A stretch of DNA of 64,000 nucleotides from Diplolepis rosae (GCA_030998225.1 JAPYXD010000755.1:3521501-3585500), one strand, 5' to 3'. Shown: positions 44,397 through 57,392, counted from the stretch's first letter. The notes: a model not told the origin generated them from the sequence alone. Translations and numbers: made by a program.

Positions 44397-46269
44397 AGAA
44401 TACTTTTATAAAAAATAACGAGGAAAATAATATCAAAAAAGGAAATAATTCCAAAAGAGAATATTTCAATTCCATATTTACCCAAGATGATATAAATGAC
44501 TTTAGCGAATCCTCACAAGATCCAATATTAAATATCAATCCTAAGTTTTTAGAGACTTTTAACGTTTCTCCCAATGAAGAATTATTTAATAACATTTGTA
44601 ACAATTTTCTGAAATATACAAGTTTATTGAAACTTTTAGCAACAAAGCTTCTGCTTATGACTATTATGCTCCTAAGTCCAATACTTGGAAAAAATAACGA
44701 AAGTTCGCCATGGAAAACCATGATTACTAGGGGTAAAAAGAGAAAACAAGAACAAATGAAAAATTCAGACCAACCTAAAAATCTAGAAAATTCAAGTCAA
44801 ACTATACCTTTTAAACCTCCTATCAAGAGATCGCGAGGTAGGTCAAGAAAGAATGTACTTACAAATTTTAAAAATACCCCCTCTCAAACAAAAAGAAAGA
44901 GAGGTAGACCAAGGAAACAAATAATTGATGATTAACTTCCGGAAACATATACGAAAAGCCAAGTCGAATAGAACTAGGATCCGATTCTGATTCTGGTCCT
45001 GATTCTGATCCTGAATATTTGGACTATTTGAAAGAAATCCAAGCAAAAAATAAAAGGGAGAAAGATGGCAAAAAGCCTAAAGAATTCATTATACCTCAAA
45101 AGGAAGAAAGCGGAGATTATTTTTCTACTTCTGAAGATAAAGTAATTTATATAAAAGCTGCAGATGAAGTAATTGATATAGAAACTGAAGATGAAGAAAA
45201 CTCTTAAAACTCTTGTATTGAAGAAATTTTTAAAAATAAAAATATTGAAGATACCTTTAATGAACAAAGTTCCGAAATAAACAAAAAGCAACAAACAAAA
45301 ACCAGGGAAAATCTCGAAAATGGTAATAATTCAGAATTCGAAGAAAACCACCCACCCCCAGAGTCCCCTCCACCCAACTTAAAATCTATCAGGAAAATTT
45401 CAATAATTAAAAATATCGTTGAATTTCGCGATCAATTAACGATGCGAAAAGATAATTATGTACATTTTGTTACAATAAATGGAATTCCTCGGGATAATGG
45501 ATCAAAAAGTCTAGAAAAACGTGGAACCTTACCAAAATTTAAAAACTTACAGAAGGGAACAGCAAAAGAAATAAAAAAAGGAAAATACTATCATTTTGCT
45601 CTTCCGATTCAAGAAGAAGCCAAAGACAATTTATCTGAAACCCTGAATAATATAAAATTGACAATTTACTCATTACATGAATTATCTCAAAAATTGAATC
45701 TACGATCAATTAGTATTTCGAAAACTTCAATAATCAACCATATATCTTGGGAAGATATAAAATTAATATTTGATTTAGTTCTTGCAAATTTACTTACGAA
45801 AATAATAGTTTGTAATGGCATAACGCAATATCAAACAAAAGAACAAAGATCACAATTAATTGAAGAAGCACACTCGTCAGTATTAGGAGGCGATAAAGGC
45901 TTCACAAAGACCTATAATCGAATTGGCCAAAAATTTTTTTGTGAAAATATGAAAATCGATATTCAAAAATATATTTAAGGCTGTTTACAATGCCAAGTAA
46001 AAAAATTAGTTCGGTTTAAAACAAAAAATCCTATGGTTATTACTGATACACTTACTAGTGCCTCCGAAAAAATATCAATGGATATTGTTGGTCCACTACC
46101 AGAAACAAAGTCTGCAAATCTGTATATTTTTACTATACTAGACAATTTTACAAAATTCTTTCTAGAAATACCTGTTCCTAATCATCAAGCTGGTACAGTA
46201 GCAGACGCGTTTGTGAAAAAATTTATTTGCATATTTGGATCGCCAAAAGGGGTAGTAACGGATTTCTAA
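44397..46269 (+). pseudogene. Gypsy-M copy C linker, macro-like domain, integrase N-terminal half
   Basis: The linker has a hydrophobic patch (LLKLLATKLLLMTIMLL), two AT-hook cores (RGRSRK, RGRPRK near 44840-44920), acidic stretches and PPPESPPP. The macro-like domain spans about 45415-45800: VEFRDQLTMRKDNYVHFV, a DNGSK turn, YYHFALP, RSISISK and KIIVC. The integrase zinc segment again has HSSVLGGDKG, with Asp in place of His. The core starts MDIVGPLP and the frame reaches FGSPKGVVTDF. Breaks: stops near 44933, 45205 and 45976. It ends at 46269 before the catalytic Glu. Confidence 0.75.
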
Positions 46270-46282
46270 GACATAGACATTT

Positions 46283-46760
46283 CAGCTCCGTAAGGAGCTC
46301 ACCTGCTTGACCAACCTGCAGAAAATCGCTCAAAGGAGTACAGAGTAGTACACACCGTCTAATCCTGGAGTCCGCCACCTGGCGAACACGGCTCGCACGG
46401 TGGCACGGCGAGTTCGGCTTTTTTCTGACACAAGCGCTTTTGGGCCATAGTTGATTTAATGCGTACCTGAAGCGCCTCATGAAAAGAGACGATGAGTCGT
46501 GTCGCTACTGCGGATCCCTTGTGGAGAATGCAGAGCACACACTCTTTGTCTGTTCCGGTTAGGGCGTTGCAAGAGAGGCTGTCGGTCGTGCAGTCGGCGC
46601 ACAACTCACTCATGACACGATGGTTTCCTTCATGCAAATATTCAGTGCAAATATTTCGAGGTGGTCTTATAACATACATTAGACTCATAATTCTTGAATC
46701 CTCGACAGTAACATGTCTAGGAACGTAGATCAGAACCGACCCCAACATGGCGATGACCAT
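46283..46760 (+). pseudogene. R1-type LINE ORF2 C-terminal fragment
   Basis: LRKELTCLTNLQKIA parallels LINE B. Then a Cys/His motif CRYCGSLVENAEHTLFVC, typical of the ORF2 C-terminus of R1-type LINEs. Several frame changes and stops. It abuts Gypsy copy C at 46269, so either it truncated that element or both were joined by deletion. Confidence 0.7.
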
Positions 46761-46914
46761 AGTCGGAACGACTTAGATACAGATCGTGAGGAAGGCACTC
46801 AATTGATTTAAGTTCAGAGTACTTCAGATTCGTTAATTTGAGACCCAGCGAAAATTCCGACTCCCACGTCCTATTGAAATTTTAATACGAGATCGGCAAT
46901 GGCAATCATATCCC

Positions 46915-47860
46915 CCAATTTGACGGCAAAATCCCGTCCCTAAAGGAATTTTTACAAAACGTCTCAAACGGAGTGGTATTTGTAACAGACGTTACGGAAC
47001 CCGGGTTTATCAAAGACGTATTAGCTCAACTCAAGGGTGTAGCTCGGAAAAGCGTCTGCGATATACAATTTTCTAATGTAAAGGACCTGATAGCGCACTT
47101 GAAGAAAAGATTTGCGCCAACGAAGGAATACCAATGGTACTTCGAATCCATCGTTAACCTTGGGATGAAATAGTCGAAACCCGTGAACGATTATAATGAT
47201 CGCGGAAAAGGGTCTCTTGCGTAGTGCCAGGTCAGCTATAGAAGAAAAATATACGGGCACACCAAAGAAAGTGTTATCATGATGAAGTCGGTAATTGACT
47301 GTGTTTTAAACGCCTTCATTAGGGGCCTTCCTGATGACGTATCCATTTTCGTTGACATCCGCAATCCGAAAGATCTCAGTGAGACGTTTAAACACGCCTT
47401 GCATGTCGATGAAAGAAAAAATATACAGAGAGAGCTAGGAACGCCGCATCATCCTATCATGTCGCACGGCCCAGAGCATATGCGCTTGAGCATCCACGCT
47501 CACCTAGCCCCTCTCTAAAACAAATTGACCGTTCGGAGAGGCAAAAATATTCGAGAGGTTAAATTTAAAAAGAAATACATGCGACGCTGTGACAAGTCAC
47601 TCAACCCCACGAGAGCGTCCCAAGTTGGTTTACTTTCAGGAGAATTCTGTAGGGTCCTTTGAACGGGATGCAGCCAAGAAGCCTCGCCAGTAGTTGTGCT
47701 GGTGGCACCTGAAATTCAAGGCCCTGAAGCAACCTTTATGGTTGACCTAGGTTTTGACGAAAATCTCGTTAAACTTCATGCTTTACGCGAGGATATTCCT
47801 ATGGGGAGTTCGACGATGAATATATTAAAGGAAGGTATCTGGATCAACTAGCAGGCTAGT
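46915..47860 (+). pseudogene. Gag/protease remnant of a third Gypsy family
   Basis: FDGKIPSLKEFLQNVSNG opens a capsid-like region, followed by FIKDVLAQLKGVARKS, FAPTKEYQWYF, then after a stop and frame change NAFIRGLPDDVSIFVDIRN and TFKHALHVDERKN. Near 47700 a segment with EIQGPEATFMVDLGFDENLV looks like the start of a protease, where D-LG replaces the usual DTG. Broken by stops at 47171 and 47516 and by frameshifts. The LTRs were not identified. Confidence 0.6.
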
Positions 47861-48121
47861 TAAAAGAAACTCTCGTTGACTCATTTCTAAATCTGAAAAG
47901 AGAGAGAGAAACCGAAGGAAAAGATTCTCGGCCACCCAGGTTTCAATCAATATATTCCGGGGGGGAGGGAAAGGCAAGGTGAGATTCAAGGATCTCCTGG
48001 AGGATATCACGTCTCCAATTATTGAAAGAGGACCCCTAAGAAAATCAGTATTTCCAACCTCGACTCTCCGTAGCACCCGGTACGAGGTCAATACCATTTC
48101 CAACCACTGAAGAAAAAAAAT

Positions 48122-48397
48122 GTGGATACAAACGAGAGCTTCACGAGAAAAAGCTTAGCATTTTTCTCTACTTCATTTTCTGGCTACTTGATCAATGTCA
48201 CTATTCCCTATTTCGATCCACCGTCACCCCCATCTGTAGAGGAAAAGCCAGTAGAACATAAAGCTGTTTCTACTTGTATAGAGGTGCCCAACATCAGACA
48301 CGAGGGGACTGAGTCACTAACTTTCCGGCGAGACGATTACGCACAATTTTTTTCAGAGGATTACCAGAAAAGGGCAAGTGCTGGTCACTCTGTATGA
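48122..48397 (+). pseudogene. Gypsy-type linker fragment with macro-domain-start-like motif
   Basis: Open for 91 codons with no ATG start. It is Pro/Glu-rich in the middle (DPPSPPSVEEKPVE) and ends ESLTFRRDDYAQFFSEDYQK. That last stretch resembles the opening of the Gypsy-M macro-like domain (DQLTMRKDNYAYFVS). It lies downstream of the third-family gag/protease and may belong to the same element. The remaining domain is missing. Confidence 0.35.
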
Positions 48398-50709
48398 TAA
48401 CGGTAAGCTGTGTCGTTTCCATTTTATAATATCATATTGGAATATCTGTCAATATCAAAGAAAGTGAAGCAAAACCTTCCCATCGAGTTACCTCGAAATC
48501 GAATTCGTTCTTTTCTTTTATTCACCAGCAATTCTGACATTTTAAACTTCTACAAAAACTTTGGTAGTTTGTAAAGCCTCTGCGTACATCTTAAAATAAG
48601 TAATAATTTATTTCAAACATTTATTAATTTATTTATCCCCACCTTCCGTACGTAACAATATCTTAGTGATTTTACGCTTACAATTACTCTCCCATTATAA
48701 TCAGTTATTTAAAACTAAAATATGAAAATTGTATGTCCTTAGATACTTGGAAATAACTTCATGGAAAATACGCTTAGTAAATACAGCTTTACACCTAAAA
48801 AATCCTATTTCATAAGCTTACACACAACTCAAGTATATAGTTATTATAGTTCCAGAACATGTAAACACTTTTATCACACTTACGTATTGTTGGGGGCAAG
48901 GATTAAAGAAGGCACACAAAATTTGAGAAAAGAAAAGTTTATTATATGTGCACTGGGCGAGGGCAACTACAACAACTGAACAGCAGTGAACCGACGTGGG
49001 CCGACGTTCGCTTCGTGTTTTAGTCGTGCCTTTCCGACTCTGGTAGGCGCACATACGAACAAATATATACACGCGGGAAAAAACGAAAAACGCGTAAAGT
49101 ATATAATGATATATATTACTTCCAACACGTATTCAAAATTTACGCGCGTTAAAGGTTATATCTCTCAATAAAGGTTCTCAAAACAGCAGTTCAAAAAATA
49201 AGTATCTAAAATAACTTTACACAAAAGAAATTTCATGGTATGTGGTTTCATATAAAGTGTATGTGCTACGGAGCTCGGCCATTTTGGAGGTGGACCGATG
49301 TATTCAGTCCTGGACTTTACCTCTTGCCTTATAGGTACTCGTAGAACGGTAAAAAACTATTGATAAATGATGATTAAATAATCTTTTAATGTTTATTGCT
49401 AACAAAAGGTACATCTGTTTTTGGGGTCGTTGAACCCAAATCTGGTGTCGGGTTTTCGAAATTCAAAATGGCGGCTCTAATATGACGATCAAAATTTTGA
49501 AAAATGTTCAGAACTCGATGAAATTGTCCGTACAGAGGTTTTTGGGCTTTACGTCTGCATGCACTATGTTTTGACATTCTCGAACAGAAATATTGCGCTT
49601 ATTTCGATGAATCGTTATGTGGATCGGCTACTTTTAAACTCGAACCCAATTTTATTGAAAAGGTTGACTGTTCGACAGGGTCTCGGCAAAGTTCTTTTTG
49701 ACTGCGATTAATGACTAAAAAATTGGTGCTTTTGTAGATGGTAATTATGGTAGAGAATTTTGATAAATTTTAAATGCTTTCAGGATTGCATTGTTTTGAA
49801 GGTAGGATTTTGCTGATTGGAAATTCTAAATTTTGAACTTTGAATACTTTGTGGGTTGAGGTCATTGAAATCCATTGCTAAATTGAATTCTTGTCCTCAT
49901 TACCACACATAGCCTTGCGAAACTTTTAGATCAATATCTAAAACTATTCGATTGATCAAAGATAAACATCTTATTAATCCTCTGAGATTGGTAGTTGAGG
50001 TTGATTATCATTCAACTCATTTTTCAAATCCTTAGTTTTAAGGAGGGTATGAAATAACAGGAATTTGTCTTGCTTTTTACCAATCTTTGAGAGTGTCAGA
50101 TCCCGCGATGTATTTGAATGTACCATGGGCACAGGCTAGGTCTGGGAAAAATTTGGGGAAATCACTGAGAGAAAACTCCCGTTAGAAAGAAGAAGGATAT
50201 AACTACTAAAAGGATATGCCATCAGGGTCAAAATCAGTCTTGTGAGCAGAATTTAAGTGCGGTACTTTCGAAAACTTTAAAAAGGATTCTCAGCGTGAAG
50301 TAATTGTACAGTGCAGTTCACTAGTTATTAAGACCCGAGAGTTTACCATGGTCCGTTTTCTCAATCTTTGAAAGGATCTTAGACTCAGTGTCTAAGAAGT
50401 GTAATTGCTGTGCCTTCGTTACACCAGTATGATACACATTCTGTCCTTGCCACCCCTGTTGGAATTCTTCTAGCTACTGATTTATACTTGCGTGGGCTAT
50501 CAGATAAGGCAATTTGAAGGATATGTAAGGGTACGGAATTTCTCTCTCTCTCTCTCTTGTTTGTTTTCTTAAATTTTGCTCATTGCCTGTGCTATATTTA
50601 TAAATCCTATCGATAGTGAATGTATTGAGTTGAAATTTAATTTGTTTATGTTACCTTACGATTTAGAATAAACTCAATTTGTCTTACTTTATTAAATATT
50701 ACCATATGT
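48398..50709. other. Noncoding, with small repeats
   Basis: No gene is supported. It contains a repeat with AAAATGGCGGCT at 49390-49600 and a (CT)n run at 50540-50557. Confidence 0.5.
49390..49600. repeat. Repeat with GGGTCGTTGA and AAAATGGCGG words
   Basis: Shares GG(G)TCG(C)TGA, CGAAATTCAAAATGGCGG and TGTACAG/ACACAGG(G)GTTTTTGGG words with 62380-62620. Probably the same repeat family in a diverged state. Confidence 0.5.
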
Positions 50710-50775
50710 ACTTTACTGACTTACCCTCATCCCTAAGTGAGGATCATTTGATTCTAACTTAAAACGAGGAAGCTT
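50710..50775 (+). repeat. LTR 3'-end-like fragment
   Basis: CCTCATCCCTAAGTGAGGAT, then AAAACGAGGAAG. Same order as at 33333 and 35452. No LTR 5' end was recognised upstream. Confidence 0.45.
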
Positions 50776-53429
50776 CGATGAAATAAAAATTTACGTAATT
50801 GTGACTTAACAAGAGTTTGATGTTTGATTGCATTGAACGCGCGTGTTACGGTATTAGTATTTTCAAAGCGTAGGAGAGTTGACGGGGGTAGAGGTGTGGG
50901 TGTGCCCTTACTACTTTAAGGGGGGGGTAAGGTTAATTCGTTGAAAAAAAGGCATGTTTTTAAGAATTTTTTTCAGAGATACAGATAGTGTAAATTTATT
51001 GAGCCAATTCTCATATCATAATGCAACATTTGAATAAAATTTTTATAGACTTTCATTGCATAATATTGAAAAATGACCGAGTGATAGTCAATCTCTAGAG
51101 GCGCCTTGGAAAAAAGTTGTTTTGCGGTATACACGATAACTCGCAACAGAATCATCTGAAACAAAAAAATCAAAATGCTTTTGTTAAAGGAGATGTTTTT
51201 CGAGGTAACGCTGGAAGGATTTTCTTTTTGATTCTTCAATTTTTCGTAGCACTTGGAAGACAAAAAGTCGATTTTCGCTAAAAAAAATCGACTAATTTGT
51301 TATTGTAAAATTATTAATTTAAAAAAAAAACAGAAAAGCTCCCAACGTTACCTGGAGAATTATGTGAAGAAGTATTGTGCAAAATTTCAAAACGATTGGT
51401 CCAGTAGATTTTGAGTTATCGTGTACACGGACTTCAAAAATATCAAGTTTCAGAAAAACGCTTTGAAGTTTTCCTTTACTAATTCGCAACTCGTAAACTT
51501 ATATAGAAACCCGGCCTGGTGCAGCGGACGCTCAAATACTATAACTTCGTCAATTTTTCTCCGAATGACTTAGAATGTTGACACAATATTCTTGAGGTAT
51601 TATGTACTCATTTTAAAAAAATTGTAAAAAAACGTTTAAATACCTTACCCCCTCCTTAAGTAATCGCTTTATTCCTTTTAGAAATTACTATTCTCCCTTT
51701 TGCCTTTGCTTTCTGGTTATACTGCTTCCCTTGCATTCTGATTTTACAATAATGTGCAGTACATTCCTATAATTGATCTCTTTATAATTTGCTTTTCTTG
51801 AAACATTATTATGAGCTTAAATTTTGATAAATAATTTTAAAATCATTACCACTTTTCTCATTCTCACATTCATTATTCACATTACATTTAAAATAATTTT
51901 GAGAAGAAAGACCTAATTATACGATTTAAACAAATAAAACATTTATGTAAGACAATATCATATTATCTGTATTTGTACACACATATAACAATTTAAACAT
52001 ATGAATACATACATGTGCATATATTTTAATATTCACATATATGTACTTGTTGAGGTTTCATACTGTCTATTTCAATGATATTTCTGTTTTTACTCGAATT
52101 GTAGACTTTGTCCTCGATTATAATTTCTATTGACCATCTCACATACCTTTAATTTAGAATTTCCTTCCTGAAACAACCATTTTTTAAAGTGTTTGACCCG
52201 AACAGTGATGAACTACATCAGCGGTCTGGTCAAGGTGGCACGCAACTTTTATTTGGTAATCAGAGATAATTAAAATTTTCAACTAATATTTTGTAGATAT
52301 TTTAGTCATATTTCTTCAGATGCGTTAAAAATTTCTAGTCACCTTGATATACTTGTAACACCGCTAGGGTTAATGATTTAGTTAGAAATAATTAATTCTT
52401 TATATATAAAGACACCTTGTAAGGAACACTCAGGTGTTTCCTGATTCATAACCTGTGACCCATTAGAGGTAGGATACGTTAATTTACCCCATTTTACGCA
52501 AAACTGAGTTTACTTTGATTTCGGTCTCTGACTTCTCATCGGGGAATCAAGAGGAAACAAGGTATGTTAAAAAAAACACAATTTTTCTGACTACAGTAAA
52601 AAACATCTGCCCGCTTCGCAGGAACATTCTCATCGCGTGCTTCGCGCGCAAGTCTGGGCGCGCCTAGGGCCAGCGATTCGATCGTAGCGCTTCGCGCTTC
52701 GTTCATTCTGGACCTCGCGCTTCGCGCTCGGTCTTGTGTTCTTCGCATATATTAAAGTTTATTTCTTATAATTTAATACTGAAGCTCAAACCAATTTTAT
52801 AATATTAAAGATGATGTCAATTAATTATTTTCTCAAATTCACTAAGTTTCTTTATCAGTTTAAGTGAAACAGGAAATTCAATTTACTTAAGGCTCTATCG
52901 GCCTTAAGGAACACATTCTCATCATGACACTCGCGCGTCGCGCTCGATTTTCTGTATGCATTTTTGTAACTTTTTAATTATTTACATGATTATTAATAAA
53001 TTTATTTTCTTTCAAATATCTCCAAAAGGAAAAACAATCGTAGACTTTATTTAAGGAAACGATTTTGCAGAACAACGCTTATTTCTTATCTCACATATTT
53101 TAGTGAAAAAAATTGAATTTTTTCAATATTAAAAATCAAAACATAAAATATACATCCTGTCGAGAAATTTCTTAATAAGAATGTGTAGACCTCATTTAGG
53201 CAGAAAATTTTTCATTCAAACGTTTTTTATGTATCTCATATATTTTGTCTAAAAAATGCAATTCTTGAATTTTAATCGTATTTTTTAGAATTGAAACGAA
53301 AAATATATGTTTTTTGAGAAACTGTGTGAGACAAAATTTGTAGATTTGTAGATTGTAGTTTTAATATGCTGTAACATTTCTAATTTTGATTTAATCGAAA
53401 AATGTTATCAGGATAATTTGTAGAGATTT
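50776..53429. other. Noncoding, mostly AT-rich
   Basis: No gene is supported. A CG-rich block at 52610-52745 is described separately. Confidence 0.5.
52610..52745. repeat. CG-rich block of CGCTTCGCG words
   Basis: Repeated CGCGCTTCGCGCTCGGT-type palindromic words, in sharp contrast to the AT-rich flanks. A weaker echo (CTCGCGCGTCGCGCTCG) follows at about 52930. Confidence 0.7.
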
Positions 53430-53780
53430 ATGAGCACTATCAAAAACCAGTATTGAAATTTTTGATTTGTTCAAAAAATTATTTCCAAAACTACAAAAGT
53501 AGTGCTCAATCCCTCAATTTTGATTGGATGTGTCTGGTTAATGAACTTGTCCTTACTTTTTCTGCTCCGATAAAATGTGCCAAAGCTCAATTCAATCTGA
53601 TAATTTCTTCGAGAGTTATTCCGCACACGACCTACTACAGACAGACAGACAGACAGACACTTCCGTAAAAACCGTTTTTTCTGACTCAGGGGGTCTCAAA
53701 ACGTAAAGATTCGATGGAAATTTCAAAAGTCATTTTTCACATAAAACCAATACCTTCTCATCCATGATGAGAATGTAAAA
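53430..53780 (-). repeat. Dispersed repeat with (GACA)n core, copy 2
   Basis: Inverted copy of 12850-13195, with the same landmarks in reverse order including AGACAGACAGACAGAC. Confidence 0.8.
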
Positions 53781-55754
53781 ATTAACAATCCATCTAGGCA
53801 AAAGCAAATAATCGCCAAATTATAATTTACTTTCAAAATGTGTATATAAGTTCTTCAAAAAATGGTATTCACAAAAGCAGACTTTTTGTATTTTTAAAAA
53901 TTTTCTTGAATCAAGTTCAAAATTGAATGGAATATAATTTAAACCAGGAATGATTAATTTGTCTTTTTTGCGTATTCATAAATTTATTGCAGAATCTGAC
54001 TTATCAAAATTTGGATTCTGGACGTTTGTTCACAGAAGGAATTGCTTCTGATGGCACATTTTCAAAAGTCAGTTTGTTTTGTTACACATCTTAATTAATT
54101 AAAAAATCTTTGTTTTTTTATTTGTTATCAAAATATTTTACTTTTCATAACCGTGATTCTCCATAAATTGCCAATGTTCTAATAGTGTATCCTCAGCAGT
54201 GATTAATGCTATCACTTAAAGAAATGAATGACAAATTTCTAAAAATGTTGTATTATACAATTCATTTTCATTGTGATGATTTTTTTACTCATAGGTGAGT
54301 AAACTAAATTAATACTTACAGATTTTAAAAAAGTAGGCAAAAAATAATTTTTACCTTTCAAGGTATTTCGGCATTTACTATCAAATTGTCAAACTGATAT
54401 TAACTTTGTTGAAATTTGAGTTTTTAATTCTAAAATTTTGATTGGCGTTTTTTGAATCTCCAAAATGTTGCAGATCGATCGGATATGCAACGTTTTATTG
54501 ACGTTATGTGGTTTGTATTCTTGTAATTCTTATTTCGAATTGGAATTTAGTACGTTCTTTTCTCAATAGGTGGCTACTGAGATCTCTAGTAGTGAAAATG
54601 TTCTTGCAGGCGGTGAAACATTCTTCCATTAGTATATAAGGAAACTAAGCTCTAACGAACCATATGTAACTTGCGTTGTATATAGTTAGTGTATGCGAGT
54701 AGGTATATAAGAGGTTAAACTACGTATATATGTATTAAAGGGGGAAGTACCTTTAGAGGCCAAATAAAAAGGTCTTTTTGCAACTGATTTGTAGGAAAAT
54801 GAAGACAGTTCTTTTTAAAACAGTATAATATTTTATTTTAGGCGATGTTTAAGGTTGAAAATAAAACATATTCTACAAAGGTGAAAGTTGAAAATTAACA
54901 AATTTTTCAAGGATCTTGAAAGCCATGTCGTCGCTGGCGTCGTAAATTGCGTAAGCGATGCTGGCTGCAATTTTCATCTGAAATCAACAAACCAAACATT
55001 TTCTTACTAGAGAGCGTTTTTTTTAGTAGATAGACTAAAATATTTGCAAAATTCAAAAATTAACCCATCAAAACAGGCTCAATAATAAAAATTACGATTT
55101 TGACGAAAAATTTCGTTGTACTTCCAGTCAAAAATGGTCCCAAAATAATTTGTTTTTTCAATATTTAGTCTATATAGAACAGTTTTTTATGCTCTTTAAA
55201 ATGAATACTAGATGGTGAAGATCGATTCACTAGTTTTTTTATTATCACTTACGCAATTTTTAAAAAACATGGTTTCGAGAAAAGGCCGTTTAAAGTTTGT
55301 GGTCGTAGAAACTATCGAAAAAGTTGTAGGTGAAAGAAAGGAAAGTAGCAGGGGTTTTCAAAGAAAAGTCGATATATAGATAACAGAAATAACATGCACA
55401 GTCATCGAAGAAGTCGTACTTATCACGCTCAATTTGAGGAATTCGTTATCTAGCGGATTCTCGCGGCGTTGACGCTCGACGAGCTATGCGGGCTCGGCGC
55501 CAGGCACTTCCGGGATGCATCTCTTACACAATTTTGAGAATTAGCTTTTGAAACCTTGACATGATATTCTTAGGCGATATTCATATATATATTGAAACAT
55601 TTCGACTTTTGGACCTTTATTTTATTCATATTTAAATATTTTGAACACGATTTTTTGTCCTAATTGAGCCAAAAGTTTCGCTCTTCAAATTCGAGTTTAA
55701 ATTTAAAATTCTCAATTTTTAATTACACCAGTTTTCCAAATTTTTGAGTAACAA
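53781..55754. other. Noncoding AT-rich DNA
   Basis: I see no gene or clear repeat structure, apart from a short CG-rich patch near 55450-55520. Confidence 0.45.
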
Positions 55755-55915
55755 TTTTGCCCTGTTTTGAGTCAAATAGTACCTTTAAAATCTACGTGTG
55801 GGTCACGCGAAGGGTGAAAATCTCGCGAAACGGAATTCTTACTTTAAAGAGCTAGAATACCGAATAAAACTCACGATTTTTAGTTATTCGAGAGAACAAA
55901 GCAAAAAAAAAATGT
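55755..55915 (+). repeat. Dispersed repeat, copy 2 of the LTR insertion
   Basis: Carries ACGTGTGGGTCACGCGAAGG and GCGAAACGGAATTCTT, matching 34895-35098 in order and spacing. Confidence 0.65.
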
Positions 55916-56285
55916 TAATTAATTTTAATTTTGAATAAATTCGCGCAAACGTGCCATGAACAAAAACACGTTCTAATTTTGGGGAATTGTCCCTACTCCT
56001 GAAAATAAAAGGTTTTGACGAATGGTTTTTCAAATCGCAGCATACGTGATTTTCCCACGTTTCCTTTCTCAATTAAACTACTTCCTCCCTGCTATTGGAA
56101 ATTAAATTTTTTCTTTTTTATATAATATGGCATCAGGCATGAGCAGGGCACTGTAAAATTTGTGTCACAGATCTGCTACTAATCATCACTTGCCGCCTCC
56201 CTGAGCATGTTCAACATTTACATTCAACGCGCGCAACTCGTCAGGCTTTACCCATTGTAAAATTAAAAAAAGAGTTACCAAAGAA

Positions 56286-56375
56286 GTGAAGCTCCCCGTG
56301 GGGATTCGACACTTGCGTGGCGTGGATATGGAAATGGTTATTCAGGTGAAGCTCTCCGTGGGGATTAGACACCCT
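56286..56375. repeat. Direct repeat pair, 62-bp spacing
   Basis: GTGAAGCTCCCCGTGGGGAT at 56286 and GTGAAGCTCTCCGTGGGGAT at 56348. The first contains CCCCGTGGGG, a small palindrome. Confidence 0.7.
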
Positions 56376-56598
56376 AATTTTTCCTGGAATTTGATTTATT
56401 TAATAAAGAATGCCACGTTCGATGTGTCCCTCGATATGAGAGTTCACACTAATTGTGGCACGAGTCGAGCTAACCGAGTTTCACGATAAGGTTTTAAAAG
56501 AGCGTATTTTAAAAAGAAATTCCCAAAATAAAAAGCATCCGAAACCATTGATCCCTAACTATAAGGGGGACAGGAATCATAAGCGATCAGTTCTCAAA

Positions 56599-56639
56599 AG
56601 ATTAGGTGCGGTGATGCTATAATGCACCACACCTAATCT
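56599..56639. repeat. Near-perfect hairpin
   Basis: AGATTAGGTGCGGTG pairs with CACCACACCTAATCT across an 11-base loop; one mismatch. It is in noncoding DNA, so a terminator or transposon end are both possible. Confidence 0.7.
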
Positions 56640-57392
56640 CGAGCCTCGATCTATGTTTGGCGTGTGTATTGCGCAAAGCGGTAAGTCCTCACCTTAATTA
56701 GGCACGCAACCGGACTGATTTTCGAGGATCGGCACTCAAGCACGTCGCCTCGGATTTCTACCTCTCAATCAATTCCCCCTTAATTAATATGCGCGCGCCT
56801 CAATTAGCGACCGCGATCAAGTCCAATTTAATCGATAAATCATGAAATTAATACACGATGTTTTCCCCCTTTTGACGACCGTTTCGGGGTCGGAAACCGG
56901 TATCAGAGGAAAGACAATGTTTTCGCGATTCTGATGAAGTCTTTCAAATTCCAAATGGTCGCATATAATGTCCGGTGGGGCCTTCAAAAATTCGTACACG
57001 CTTAAAAGAGAAAGCACGCCACGCGACGATGAGGAGAAAGTCTTTCCCCCATTTCACTTCCCGCTGGCGCGTGCTACCTGCGTAGGCGCGGGCTCCCATT
57101 GGAAAGCAGAATGGAAAGGTGTGAACTTTGTGTAAAGATTTAAAAAATAAATAAAATTCTAAAAAGAAAGATTGGATATGTTGCTTATAGATAACGATAA
57201 GTTTTGAAATGAAAATATACAAAAACCATTAAAATGAAACCCTATAAAAATGACCAATGGTCGCATTTGTTAATTCATTAATTAATTTGGCATTTTGTTC
57301 ATGATCTGGAGCGAGCCTTTACGTTTCAAATAATCAATATTAATATATTATTATTTGTAATTTATATTAAAAACAATATTCACTTATAATAT

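Larger units (their letters stand above)
36943..46269 (+). mobile_element. Gypsy-M retrotransposon copy C, interrupted by Gypsy-2
   Basis: Segments: gag 36943-38388, foreign Gypsy-2 38420-43394, protease tail and RT 43400-44396, linker/macro/integrase 44397-46269. Most of the protease is missing at the insertion, and RNase H is deleted at 44396. The 3' end is cut inside integrase where a LINE tail begins. Confidence 0.8.

Noticed and set aside
52536..52748. Arg/Ala-rich minus-strand protein
   Set aside because: Produced by the CG-rich repeat words.
48400..57390. Retroviral-type envelope gene
   Set aside because: I looked for signal peptide, furin-like site and transmembrane segment downstream of the Gypsy pieces and saw none.
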